From NCBI GenBank assembly GCA_002027195.1, contig MWJO01000004.1, forward strand, positions 104,550 through 168,549: a stretch of DNA of 64,000 nucleotides, read 5' to 3'. The stretch comes from Streptomyces sp. GKU 895. Lineage in GTDB: Bacteria; Actinomycetota; Actinomycetes; Streptomycetales; Streptomycetaceae. How positions within the stretch are numbered: the stretch's first letter is position 1; every line of letters begins with the position of its first letter. A model generated the notes under the pieces. The model was given only the letters and a program-made list of their open reading frames with translations. It was not told the DNA's origin and did not search any database. This document shows positions 9,377 to 17,155 of the stretch, piece after piece. The translations under genes were made by a program, and so were the position numbers.

Positions 9377-9646
9377 CTATGCGGCGTTTCGGTCGGCGTC
9401 CTTGCGCTGGGTGACGTAGGCGTGCACGTCGGCGGGGTCGTAGCGGAGGTGCTTGCCGATACGGAAGCCGGGCGGTCCGGTCCGCTTCTTGCGCCACTGG
9501 TAGACGGTTTCTAGGGGCACCTCGAACATCTCGGCGATGTCGTCGGGGGTGAGGTACCGGTCCGGGAGGCCGCGCCGGAGGGTGGCGCGGGGGTCGGCCT
9601 GGACGGGGCGGGCGCGCTCACTGTGTCCTCCGTGAGTTGGATTCAC
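9377..9646 (-). CDS. xis: Excisionase, small helix-turn-helix protein
   Basis: An 89-residue protein with a MerR/excisionase-type winged helix-turn-helix: YLTPDDIAEMFEVPLETVYQW followed by KKRTGPPGFRIGKHLRYD and an HAYV stretch. In AICEs this protein directs Int toward excision. It begins at GTG 9646 and lies immediately upstream of int and downstream of the primase-helicase gene. A perfect 14-bp palindrome (9654-9667) lies just upstream of the start. The N-terminal ~28 residues are low complexity, so translation could start later. Confidence 0.85.
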   Translation of the reverse strand: MNPTHGGHSERARPVQADPRATLRRGLPDRYLTPDDIAEMFEVPLETVYQWRKKRTGPPGFRIGKHLRYDPADVHAYVTQRKDADRNAA

Positions 9647-9653
9647 ATTCCTC

Positions 9654-9720
9654 TGAGTCGCGACTCATCGGCACTCAGCGGCTCTCAGAGGGGGCTTGAG
9701 ACGCGGTGAGTCGCGACTCA
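9654..9720. promoter_or_regulatory. Pair of identical 14-bp palindromes upstream of xis
   Basis: TGAGTCGCGACTCA occurs at 9654-9667 and again at 9707-9720, centres 53 bp apart. The second copy lies inside the last codons of the primase-helicase gene. Further ACTCA/TGAG half-sites lie between. The spacing of about five helical turns on one face suggests an operator for xis-int or a binding site in replication or excision. Confidence 0.55.
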
Positions 9721-11114
9721 GGCAAATGTGGTTCGGACTGGTTGAGGGTGATCCCGGTGTAGGTGAGCACCTGCCGGCCGTACGCGTCGCGGGGGCGGGA
9801 GCGGCTGAGCTGGGGGACCACGGAGAGCAGGTTGCGGCTGAACACCTGCTTTGTTCCGGGGCGGACGCCGTTGTCCTCGGCCCACTCCCGCCAGACCGAC
9901 CACAGGGCGTCCACGGGCACGGAGCAGGTGGGTCCGGTGGTGCAGCGCTCGCGGATGAACGCGGACGTGGGGGAGGCGGTGTCCTGCATAGTGGTTACCG
10001 CCTCGCGGCTGGACGCCGGTTCCGTGATCCGGCCCGTGCGCTGGAGGCGGGCGAGACCTTCCAACGCCCAGTTGAGGATGCCGGGCATCTCGGCCGTGAG
10101 CCGATCGAAGAGCGTGGGGTCTTCCTTGCCCAGCCACGACACCCGCATGTTGAGCAGCACGAAGCGGCGGGCGATGACGCCGGAGGAGTCGCCGAAGTGT
10201 GGCAGCTCGTTGGACAGGATCACCAGCCGGGTGGGGAGCTTTCCGGTCCACACCGCGCGGTACTTGCGGTCGATGTCGATGGTGTCCTCACCCGAGATGG
10301 TCAGCAGCCGTTCGACGACTTGGCTGTTGTCGTTGCCGGACAGCCGGGCGTCGGAGATGACCGCGAGCGGCTTGCCGATGAGTGTGGACAGCCCGAAGTT
10401 GGTGCCGAGTCCGGCGAGCGTGGGTCCGGCGAGGTTCTCCTTGCCGACCAGCTCTTTCAGGACGCGGGCGATGGTGCCCTTGCCGGAGCGGGACGGGCCG
10501 ACGATGAGCAGCATCTTTTGCTGGTCGGTCCGGCCGGACAGGACGTAGCCGAACCACTCCTGAAGAGCGGCGACGGCATCGGGGTCCTCGGGCCAGATCT
10601 GCGCCAGGAAGCGTTCCCACGTCGGCGCGGTCGCGGTCGGGTCGTAGGCGAAGGGGACAGAGACGAGGTTGAAGAACCCGGGCCCGTGCGGCAGCAGCGC
10701 ACGATCCCGGATGCGCAGTAGCCCGTTCTCACACGCCACGATCGGACCGTCGTCCGCCACCTCCCCGCCGTCGATCCAGGTGGGGGCGTCGGTGTCGGTG
10801 GGCAGCAGGGTGATGGCCCCGAGCGCGTCGAGAAGGTTGCTGATCTTCTGCTTCGTGGGTGCCCAGTCGTGCATCTCGGGCTTGTTGTCCTTGCCCACGG
10901 TCAGGTAGACCGCGTGCTCCAAGCGCGTGTACATGCTCGCGCGCATCTGTGCTTCGTCCAGCTCTCTCCAGGCGGTGCCGTTCCAGCGCATCCACGAGGC
11001 ACGCCAGCGCCGGCACACCAGACGTCCGTCCTCGGTCTGCCAGTCGGGCAGAAGACGGCGGGCGACGGCGAGCGGGTTGGAGGGTGCGGGCAGCTCTTCA
11101 AGGTCGTCGTTCAT
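9675..11114 (-). CDS. Phage/plasmid P4-type primase C-terminal SF3 helicase (AICE replication)
   Basis: A 479-residue protein. The ATG at 11114 has a GGGAGG site and overlaps the stop of the preceding gene (ATGA). Residues ~20-190 match the D5 N-terminal region (QTEDGRLVCRRWR, WERFLAQIWPED). A superfamily 3 ATPase follows with Walker A GPSRSGKGT (about 206-214), the B region (KPLAVISDARLSG) and a conserved Asn in LVILSNELPHF. It would unwind DNA at the element's origin and work with the separately encoded prim-pol 345 bases upstream. This split prim-pol/helicase arrangement characterises RepPP-type AICEs rather than RepSA rolling-circle elements. It ends beside the palindrome pair near xis. 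Confidence 0.9.
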   Translation of the reverse strand: MNDDLEELPAPSNPLAVARRLLPDWQTEDGRLVCRRWRASWMRWNGTAWRELDEAQMRASMYTRLEHAVYLTVGKDNKPEMHDWAPTKQKISNLLDALGAITLLPTDTDAPTWIDGGEVADDGPIVACENGLLRIRDRALLPHGPGFFNLVSVPFAYDPTATAPTWERFLAQIWPEDPDAVAALQEWFGYVLSGRTDQQKMLLIVGPSRSGKGTIARVLKELVGKENLAGPTLAGLGTNFGLSTLIGKPLAVISDARLSGNDNSQVVERLLTISGEDTIDIDRKYRAVWTGKLPTRLVILSNELPHFGDSSGVIARRFVLLNMRVSWLGKEDPTLFDRLTAEMPGILNWALEGLARLQRTGRITEPASSREAVTTMQDTASPTSAFIRERCTTGPTCSVPVDALWSVWREWAEDNGVRPGTKQVFSRNLLSVVPQLSRSRPRDAYGRQVLTYTGITLNQSEPHLPESRLTASQAPSESR

Positions 11115-11464
11115 GCGGCACGCCTCCCTTCCTGGGGAATGCGGAGCGAGCAGGTGTCGCGGTGGGCGGTGTGGTCGGCGATGAGGGCGAGCACGCGGCG
11201 GTGGCCCACCGCGCTGCGGTTCCTGCCGCACAGGCACTTCGACGTTGCTGTTGGAGTGGCGCCGTGCGGGGCGCGGACGTGCAGCCAGGCCACGGGGTAC
11301 CGGCCGTCGCCCTGTTGCGGGTCAGAACCAAGAGCAGTTCGGACGCCCTTGCGGGCGACGCCTTTCGGCTCGCCCCCGGCCCCGCGGGGCAGGGTCTGTT
11401 GGGCGTCGGGCGGGCCGTCCGTGGCGGGGGTGAGGCTCTTAGAGGAGAGGGGACGGGTGGTCAT
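11111..11464 (-). CDS. Small hypothetical protein between prim-pol and helicase genes
   Basis: A 117-residue basic protein overlapping its neighbours by ATGA at both ends (11461-11464 and 11111-11114), so it is almost certainly translated in the operon. It contains CLCGRNRSAVGHRR and a later DHTAHRDTC, giving a Cys-x-Cys...His...Cys pattern that may bind zinc. I do not recognise a named family. Its position suggests an accessory role in replication. Confidence 0.75.
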   Translation of the reverse strand: MTTRPLSSKSLTPATDGPPDAQQTLPRGAGGEPKGVARKGVRTALGSDPQQGDGRYPVAWLHVRAPHGATPTATSKCLCGRNRSAVGHRRVLALIADHTAHRDTCSLRIPQEGRRAA

Positions 11465-12357
11465 GCCGCCCCCCGGCGCGGGGTGTTGTGGGCGATGGAC
11501 CAGTCCAGCCCCCGACGGATCACGTCGTCGTAGTAGGCCTGCGGCTGTGTGGCGTTGGCCCCCGCCGCCTCCCTAAGAGCCTGCTCAACCACCGTGCGGG
11601 TCAGGTCGCCGGATGCGATGAACCGACCCAGAGCGCGGGCGGCCCGCAACAGCGTGGCGTTGCGGGTGCCGTCGGCGGCCGTGACCACATTCTGCTTCTC
11701 GTAGTCGAGTGCTACATCCGCATATCGGCGGGATTGCCACGCTACGGCTGCTGAAGGCGCCTGTGACGGCTTGGGGGCCGGTTCTAGGATGCTTTGCAGC
11801 CACGAGGGCAGAGAGGCCGTCTCGGGGCCGCACAGCGCTTCGTACGGTCCGGCGGGGGTGATGCTGCCCGCCGCAACGACGTACCCGCCGTTTGCCCGGG
11901 TGTCGACCAACGGCCCTACGGTTCCTGCCGTGTTGGACAGCCGGACGCCGTGCGGGACAGCGAAGTACAGGTGCTCACCGCCGCTCGGGGTCCGGGTCCG
12001 GTAGGTGTCGGGGACGGCGTGCCCGGCGCGCTCGCAGAGCGCCCCAAAAGTCGCCGCGCCGCAAGGCGCGTCCGAACTGCCCTTGTCCTTGGGCACGTCC
12101 AGGTCGACGACCAGCAGCCCGGAAGGGCCGGTGGCGATGCCGACGTTGAACGGGGCCTGCGTCCACGCCGCGCGGATGCGGTCGGGGTCGGTGGTGGCGC
12201 GCTGCTCCCACTTCAGGTGCCCGTTAACGCACGGGCCCGTGCGGGTGCAGGATTTCTCGCCGTGCAGGGCTGGCCGCTTGGTACCGGGGCGCAGGGGGAA
12301 GACGTGCCAGCCGCGTGCTGCGGCATCCATGGCGGCGTCCATGAGGGGCTGGTTCAC
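11461..12357 (-). CDS. Bifunctional DNA primase/polymerase (prim-pol, AEP superfamily)
   Basis: A 298-residue archaeo-eukaryotic-type primase-polymerase domain. The N terminus WHVFPLRPGTKRPALHGEK is the usual opening of this family. The catalytic acidic motif is VVDLDV, followed by RTPSGGEHLYF and the GPLVDTRANGGYVVAAGS segment. A short C-terminal helical region with TRNATLLRAARALGRFIASG resembles the PriCT-like tail. It would initiate and extend DNA at the AICE replication origin together with the downstream SF3 helicase. The start is GTG 12357, overlapping the stop of a 20-residue upstream reading frame and preceded by a run of G residues that serves as ribosome site. Confidence 0.9.
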   Translation of the reverse strand: MNQPLMDAAMDAAARGWHVFPLRPGTKRPALHGEKSCTRTGPCVNGHLKWEQRATTDPDRIRAAWTQAPFNVGIATGPSGLLVVDLDVPKDKGSSDAPCGAATFGALCERAGHAVPDTYRTRTPSGGEHLYFAVPHGVRLSNTAGTVGPLVDTRANGGYVVAAGSITPAGPYEALCGPETASLPSWLQSILEPAPKPSQAPSAAVAWQSRRYADVALDYEKQNVVTAADGTRNATLLRAARALGRFIASGDLTRTVVEQALREAAGANATQPQAYYDDVIRRGLDWSIAHNTPRRGAA

Positions 12358-12416
12358 GCCGGGGTCCCCCCTTCCATGCGGGGGAGGGCTCGCCGGATCG
12401 GACGGGATTGGGTCAT
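12354..12416 (-). CDS. 20-residue leader/coupling reading frame before prim-pol
   Basis: ATG 12416 with an AGGAG site nine bases upstream opens a 20-codon frame (MTQSRPIRRALPRMEGGTPA) whose TGA overlaps the GTG start of prim-pol. It probably couples prim-pol translation to the structured leader at 12456-12490. It could be only a translational starter without a functional peptide. Confidence 0.45.
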   Translation of the reverse strand: MTQSRPIRRALPRMEGGTPA

Positions 12417-12455
12417 GCTGGGGGTCTCCTGTTTCTGTCGAAGGGACGGAGAACC

Positions 12456-12490
12456 GGGCGGTCGCGGTCTTTGGCGAGAGGCGACCGCCC
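12456..12490 (-). promoter_or_regulatory. Structured leader element, copy A
   Basis: A 10-bp stem (12456-12465 with 12481-12490) closes a 15-base loop. The loop is identical to copy B and nearly identical to copy C. It lies 40 bases upstream of the first start codon of the prim-pol transcript and is followed on the minus strand by a GTCCCTTCGAC-type sequence (12437-12447) shared with copy C. Confidence 0.6.
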
Positions 12491-12499
12491 CAGCCACGT

Positions 12500-12832
12500 C
12501 TAGCCGTGGAAGTGGTCGGTGGGGCGCCGCCAGGGTTCGCGCTGGGTCGAGCGCTGGGTGAGTCCGGCGGCGTGCAGGGCGTCGGCGCTCAGGCCGGTGC
12601 AGGGGCGATGCTGCTCGCTGCCATCGGGCAGGAACCACAGGGCCGTGCCGTCGCCGTGGCAGGCGACGCAGTCGGTGTGACTGCCGCGCGGTTCGGCGGT
12701 GATGTACAGCCGCGTCTTGGTCCGGTCGTGGGCGGGGTATCGGCGTACGGACGTGGCGTCGACGGAGCCGAGGACGGCTTGGGCGACGCCGGGCACGTCC
12801 TGGTTGTCGCAGATCAAGCGGATCTCGAACAT
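12500..12832 (-). CDS. Small hypothetical protein with CxxCHGDG motif
   Basis: A 110-residue protein with no recognised family. It has a clear GAAAGAGG ribosome site and a compact N-terminal domain (MFEIRLICDNQDVP), then SHTDCVACHGDGTALWFLPDG, a CxxC-H motif reminiscent of DnaJ-type zinc ribbons or of tRNA-like zinc knuckles. It ends TDHFHG. The neighbouring gene product also ends in NHFHG, and the two genes share the bases around the stop codon. It lies in the AICE transfer/replication operon. Confidence 0.7.
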   Translation of the reverse strand: MFEIRLICDNQDVPGVAQAVLGSVDATSVRRYPAHDRTKTRLYITAEPRGSHTDCVACHGDGTALWFLPDGSEQHRPCTGLSADALHAAGLTQRSTQREPWRRPTDHFHG

Positions 12833-12850
12833 GGGGCCTCTTTCCGGGGG

Positions 12851-13321
12851 TCAGCCGTGGAAGTGGTTGCGCTTGAAGATCGCTTTGCGGATGTGGAAGG
12901 TGTTGCCGCCCTTGGCGTGGCTGGTGGGCTTGAAGATCTGCACGGCGATGAATCCGCCGAAGATGACGGCGGCGAGGGTGATGAGCTGGGTGATGAGCGC
13001 CGTGAGGGCGGTGATGAATGCGGTGAGCAGCAGCAGGCCGCCGCAGACGGCGAGGAAGCCGACGCCTCCGAGGGCGACGTTGACGGCCGCGCGGGAGACG
13101 GGCGGCTTGGCGGTGACCGGTGCGGGCTGTGCGGGGTTCATGGCGTAGCCGGTGACGACGCGGCCGTCCGGCAGCACGATGCTCGCCACCGTCGGGACGT
13201 GGCCGGACTGGACGGGCATCATCGGCGTCGCCTGCTGGATGACGACGGGCTGTATCGGGGTGGGGTGGTGGACGTCCACGGCCCGCTCAGCGGCCGTGGG
13301 GCGGGCGGGTTCGGGGTACAT
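12851..13321 (-). CDS. Small integral membrane protein, spread (Spd)-like
   Basis: A 156-residue protein. It has a proline-rich N-terminal half (~1-75, cytoplasmic) and two adjacent membrane segments at about 85-135 (VGFLAVCGGLLLLTAFITAL, ITLAAVIFGGFIAV). The C-terminal tail is basic and ends KRNHFHG. Small membrane proteins next to the TraB gene in AICEs and Streptomyces plasmids are involved in intramycelial spread of transferred DNA. The assignment here rests on topology and position, not on recognised sequence identity. Ribosome site GGAAGGG. Confidence 0.65.
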   Translation of the reverse strand: MYPEPARPTAAERAVDVHHPTPIQPVVIQQATPMMPVQSGHVPTVASIVLPDGRVVTGYAMNPAQPAPVTAKPPVSRAAVNVALGGVGFLAVCGGLLLLTAFITALTALITQLITLAAVIFGGFIAVQIFKPTSHAKGGNTFHIRKAIFKRNHFHG

Positions 13322-13464
13322 GCGGAATCCCTTCCGAACATGGGTCAGGGAGGCAACGGCACCCCCTTCGGGGTGCGCTGCGGAGGGGGTTTTCGGGGTC
13401 TGACCTGGGATGCCTCCCTGCCTCCCTGAACGATCATCCGTGCAGGTCAGAGCCAGGGAGGCGG

Positions 13465-13504
13465 GTCAGGGAGGCGGTCAGGGAGTTCTCCCTGCCTCCC
13501 TGAC
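13465..13504 (-). terminator. Terminator hairpin after the FtsK/TraB gene, in a repeat-rich spacer
   Basis: The sequence 13465-13504 folds with an outer 10-bp and an inner 7-bp stem separated by a 4-base bulge. The 204-base spacer 13322-13525 also holds seven or more CAGGGAGGC/GCCTCCCTG units in both orientations and a 7-bp hairpin at about 13360-13377. It probably terminates the translocase transcript, and the repeats may have another role. Confidence 0.6.
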
Positions 13505-13525
13505 CCGAAACGGCTCGCCTCCCTG

Positions 13526-15642
13526 TCACTCCGAGGCGGAAGCGGAACCCTCGCCGTCGCGATTGGCGAGCGCGCGGGCGAGGCGGTCACGGCCGACGAC
13601 CATGACGCCGTCAGACTTGTACGGCTCCGCGCCGGTGCCCTCCAGCACGCGCTTGAGGTCGAGGAAAGACCACGTGCCATACGTGTCCGCGCTGAGCAGC
13701 GCGAGCCGCTTGAGGACGTCCTGGGTGCGCACCCGCGTCGCGTCGCCGACCACGGACGCGATGTCGGCCAGCGCATCGCGTTCCTCGCCCCGCTCGACGA
13801 GGGTCAGGGTGGTGACGCCGTCACGCATGGCCTTGGCGCGGTCGGTGATGACCACGGCGGCGTCGTCGTCGATGTAGTGCGTGCGCACCGTGATGGACGA
13901 CTGCCCGCCGGGATGGTGATGCCGTCCGAGGCGACGACCAGGGTTCCCCGGTCCAGGCCCGGACGCAGCAGGTTCGGCGCGGCCCCGCCGTCGACGGCCT
14001 TGTCCCCCAGCGCCATGCGGGCTTGTGACTCGGTGCCCAGGGCGAGGGAGGCGCGGGTGTGGGCGCCCTCGCGTACGAGCTTGGGCAGGTTCTCGTTGGT
14101 GGGGTCCTGGGTGCCCTGCCACATCAGGACGTTGACCGCACGACCCTGGTTGTGGATCTTACGGACGGCCATGAAGTACCGGCTGGTGGCCTTGGAACCG
14201 CCATACGGGCGGCCCTCGTCGTCCTTGACCGGGCACATGAACGCCACCTGCGCTTCGTCGACCAGCACGATCAGCGGCGGGAACTGGGTTCCGGGCGGGG
14301 CCTGGATGCGGCGGTTCATCTCATCCACCGCACTCTCGACCATCTCGGTCACCTGAATGACGTGTTCGTCGGTGGGCCCCTGGATCAGCACGTCGGCGAG
14401 GCCGTCGAACATGGCCCAGTCGCCCACGCCCTTGAGGTCACCCATCAGGAACTGCACCGACCGATCCAGCGACAGCCACAGCGCCAGGGAGCGCAGGGCA
14501 ACCGTCTTGCCCTGGTTGGACAGACCCGTGATGAGCAGGTGGCGCTGATACAGGCTCAGGGCGGCGGCATCCCCGCGCAGGTCCTGCCCCCACGGGGCGC
14601 GGCCCTTGGCGTAGTCGGCGGTCATCGTGTCGTCGGTGACCAGCGGCGACGGGCCGATCGGCTCGTCCAGGGCGCCGGAATCGGCGATCCACAACCGCAC
14701 GGTGCGGGCGGCCTGCGGGATGGTGATGAACACCTCGTGCTCGTGCCGGGTGAGGTTCTCCGCGAGCTTGCGGCGCTTGTTCTGCACCTCATTCGTCGAC
14801 ACCCCGGACGGCAACGTGACGTCGACCTCGACACCACACCCGGCGATCGTGATCGGGGACAGCATGGACGCGCCGACGTCCCCCATCTCCTTGATGGCGT
14901 TCCTGAGCGCCGGGATGCCGAGGTCGCGCAGGGCCTTGACGACGATGGACGGGGTGATCGGCTCGCCCTCGCCAGAGCGGACGTTGGCGGGCAGCGCCCA
15001 CTGGGGGGCGGCCTGCTGGTGCCGGCCGACCGACCACATGCCCAGCAGGGCGAACAACGGGCCGAGGACGACCGCGTACGGCCACACCACCTGAACGATG
15101 TGGATCAGGGCGCCAATGAATTCGATGGTCGCCGAGAGCGGGGTGATGACGTCCTTGACGTCCTTGGTGTTCAGGGCCATCACGATCCCGAGGGCGACCA
15201 GGACACCAATGCCCATGCCGGTTCCGACAACGGCACCCTTGGCTACCTGCTCGGGCGAGTGCAGCAGGTCCATGCGGCGGCGGTGGCGGGCGTCGCGGAA
15301 GCGCTGGAGACGCTCCTCCCACTCCTCCGCAACCTCCAAGTTGCCCTGCGCTTCGGCCGCGCGGAGCATGCGCTCATAACGGGCGCCGGTCCGGCCGTCC
15401 CACGCGCGGCGGGTGATGATCCGGCCACCGTTGAAGGTGTAGAGGCCGTGCCGGGCGACGATCCGGGCGGCGCCCTGGGTGCGCTCATGGGTGGCGATGC
15501 GCCGCACCGCGCGCCCGGAGCGCACCCACAACGGCACGATCGGCGCCGGGGCCGGGTCGGGGACCACGGTCAGCGTGGTCACGCTGCCCGCATCCGCGGG
15601 CGGTTCGGTGTCCTTGTGCAGGGAGACGACGTTCTCGGTCAT
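13526..15642 (-). CDS. FtsK/SpoIIIE-type DNA translocase, TraB-like conjugal transfer protein (frameshifted)
   Basis: A protein of about 705 residues. ATG 15642 has an AGGAG site and starts MTENVVSLHKDTEPP. Membrane segments occur near VGTGMGIGVLVALGIVMAL and ALIHIVQVVWPYAVVLGPLFALLGMW. The FtsK ATPase domain has Walker A GLSNQGKT and Walker B PLIVLVDEAQ, plus GTQDPTNENLP. The C-terminal ~130 residues contain a winged-helix-like region (AKAMRDGVTTLTLVERGEERDAL...DVLKRLALLSAD) that in TraB recognises clt repeats. This tail is in another frame, shifted at about 13906 by an apparent one-base loss within CCGGGCGGG. TraB-type pumps move double-stranded plasmid DNA between mycelia and suffice for transfer in AICEs. 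Confidence 0.88.
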
Positions 15643-15697
15643 GCTGGGACTGCTCCTGACTGCCCTCCATCGGGCGGGAGTTGAAGGAGAAGGGTCG

Positions 15698-15730
15698 GGG
15701 TGGCCGGGTCCGTGGCAGGGACGGCCACCC
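15698..15730 (-). promoter_or_regulatory. Structured leader element, diverged copy D upstream of traB
   Basis: A 9-bp stem (15698-15706 with 15722-15730) closes a 15-base loop that begins GGTC, as in copies A-C. The stem bases differ from copy A but remain paired. It lies 56 bases upstream of the translocase start. Confidence 0.45.
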
Positions 15731-15745
15731 TGACGGCGGCGCGGC

Positions 15746-16054
15746 TCAGTGGCCGTGACGGGCGCGGATCTCCGCGCGGCTGAGCTGGGACAACTGGGTG
15801 CGCGGGCCGTCCACCCAGCAGAACGGGCGGATGCCGTCGGCGGCCTTGAAGACCCGGATCGCGGCACCGGCCGGAGCCTCGGGGAGGGCGTAGACGCAGC
15901 TCCCTTCGAGGGAGGCAAGCAGGCGGGCGCCGTGGTGCTCGCACCCGTCGGCACCGGCGTTGAAGCGATCGAGCACGGTCACGGCGACCGGACCGACGCA
16001 GGGCGTGGGGTCGTCCGGGTGCGCGGCTGGGCAACGGTCGTCCATGCTCACCAC
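15746..16054 (-). CDS. Small hypothetical protein (AICE)
   Basis: About 99-102 residues, start at GTG 16054 (overlapping the previous stop) or ATG 16045. The sequence has CPAAHPDDPTPCVGPVAVTV and DGCEHHGARLLASL, a Cys/His-rich arrangement common to small AICE proteins that may bind zinc, then a C-terminal region rich in charged residues (QLSQLSRAEIRARHGH). No named family is recognised. It is the last of a chain of overlapping small genes before the translocase gene. Confidence 0.65.
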   Translation of the reverse strand: MVSMDDRCPAAHPDDPTPCVGPVAVTVLDRFNAGADGCEHHGARLLASLEGSCVYALPEAPAGAAIRVFKAADGIRPFCWVDGPRTQLSQLSRAEIRARHGH

Positions 16055-16230
16055 CAGCTCGACTTCTTCTTGGGCACGCGGTTCGGGCAGCCGTTGACCA
16101 TGTGATCCACACACTGCGGGCAGTCCTCACGCGGCCGGAGCCTGCGGTGGATGCTGCGGTCGTGGGCGTGCTGCCAGCATTGCGGGCACTCACCCGGCGG
16201 CGTGGGCTTCGCGGCCACGGTCACCACCAC
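16048..16230 (-). CDS. 60-residue zinc-ribbon-like protein
   Basis: It contains two CPQC motifs (GECPQCWQHAHD and EDCPQCVDHMVNGCP) separated by 22 residues, forming a probable four-cysteine zinc site with additional His/Cys. It begins with a run of GTG codons overlapping the TGGTGGTGA end of the upstream gene and itself ends -KKKSSWW with the same TGGTGGTGA. Function unknown. Confidence 0.65.
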   Translation of the reverse strand: MVVTVAAKPTPPGECPQCWQHAHDRSIHRRLRPREDCPQCVDHMVNGCPNRVPKKKSSWW

Positions 16231-16538
16231 CCCGAGGACTTTTTCGCGGCCTTGGCCTGCGCGTGCTCGTTGACGATGCGCTGCCGCTCGGTCTGCAACG
16301 CGGTCATCTCAGCGGTCAGCCGGGTGAGAATCGACTGCTTCAGCATCTCCAGCCGGTTCTCCGCACGGGCGGTGCTCTTGCCCCGCGCTGCGCGGTAGGA
16401 GCCGCCCGCGAGGGCGCCCACGATCTGGCGGCGCTCCGAGGCGGTCAGCGGCCACCACTGCTCGTTGTGGACCGCGTCGATCTTCTGCTGCGTCTTCTGG
16501 ATTTCCTTGTCCAGGCGACGGGTGTTGGGCTTGCCCAT
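16221..16538 (-). CDS. Small coiled-coil protein (AICE)
   Basis: 105 residues, highly charged and helical: TRRLDKEIQKTQQKIDAVHNE at the start and LKQSILTRLTAEMTALQTER near the end, likely coiled coils flanking a short central segment (GALAGGSYRAARGKS). It ends AKKSSGWW, closely resembling the tail of the next protein. No family recognised. It is probably an accessory transfer or structural protein of the element. Confidence 0.65.
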   Translation of the reverse strand: MGKPNTRRLDKEIQKTQQKIDAVHNEQWWPLTASERRQIVGALAGGSYRAARGKSTARAENRLEMLKQSILTRLTAEMTALQTERQRIVNEHAQAKAAKKSSGWW

Positions 16539-16541
16539 GGC

Positions 16542-16745
16542 TTAGCCCCTCCTCGGATAGGTGTGGCCGGCGGGCGGGTAGACGGGCACGGCCTGATCAG
16601 AGAGCAGGCCCTCCATGACGACCGCCTCGAAGTCCGCGTGCAGCTCGCAGAGCGGCTCGCACTCGAACGCGAGATCGGCGGCGTCCAGCAGGCGCTCCGT
16701 GCGCTCGGCGTCGTCGCGACGGGTCTCGCAGGTAATGCGCTTCAC
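16542..16745 (-). CDS. 67-residue hypothetical acidic protein
   Basis: Starts at GTG 16745 with a GGGAGG site, overlapping the stop of the RRQRL-type gene by GTGA. It contains TERLLDAADLAFECEPLCELHADF and is acidic overall. Function unknown; its place in the overlapping series supports it being real. Confidence 0.6.
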   Translation of the reverse strand: MKRITCETRRDDAERTERLLDAADLAFECEPLCELHADFEAVVMEGLLSDQAVPVYPPAGHTYPRRG

Positions 16746-17155
16746 GGCTGACCTCCCTGGTCACAAGCCGCAACAGCGGAAGAAGGGTTGGGGTAGGCGC
16801 ACAGCACGCAGCAACCGAGCGAGGTCGGCAGGCAGTAGCTGTAGGTGACCCGGCAGATGGGGCAGGTGCGGCGGGCCAGCATCGCCAGCGCGAGGGCGCC
16901 CCACTTGCGCGAGGTCATCGGCCGTACCGGCTGGGCGAGGTCTTCGCGGTAGAGGTAGGCGACCATCGCGCCGGACCTGCGGCGGCGGTGGCGGAGCATG
17001 ACCTGCCCCGCAATCGGCTGACCGCCCGGCCGTAGCCCCTTCGCGCGGAGCTGGCGGCGGGTGGCCAAGCCGTTGGGGGCGTAGCGCCAGGGGTAGGTCG
17101 GTATGCCGTAGCGGGCGCCGGTGGGGTCGTAGCACTTGCTGTAGGCGGTGGGCAT
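16742..17155 (-). CDS. RRQRL-motif zinc-binding small protein
   Basis: A 137-residue protein beginning MPTAYSKCYDPTGARYG. It contains the streptomycete AICE hallmark ATRRQLRAKGLRPGGQPI, then a C-terminal cysteine cluster (RRTCPICRVTYSYC...LGCCVLC) likely to bind zinc. Proteins of this family are found only in mobile elements beside DUF2637/Spd genes. Their biochemical role is not known. ATG 17155 overlaps the TGA of the upstream DUF2637 gene (TGATG), so translation is coupled. Confidence 0.8.
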   Translation of the reverse strand: MPTAYSKCYDPTGARYGIPTYPWRYAPNGLATRRQLRAKGLRPGGQPIAGQVMLRHRRRRSGAMVAYLYREDLAQPVRPMTSRKWGALALAMLARRTCPICRVTYSYCLPTSLGCCVLCAYPNPSSAVAACDQGGQP

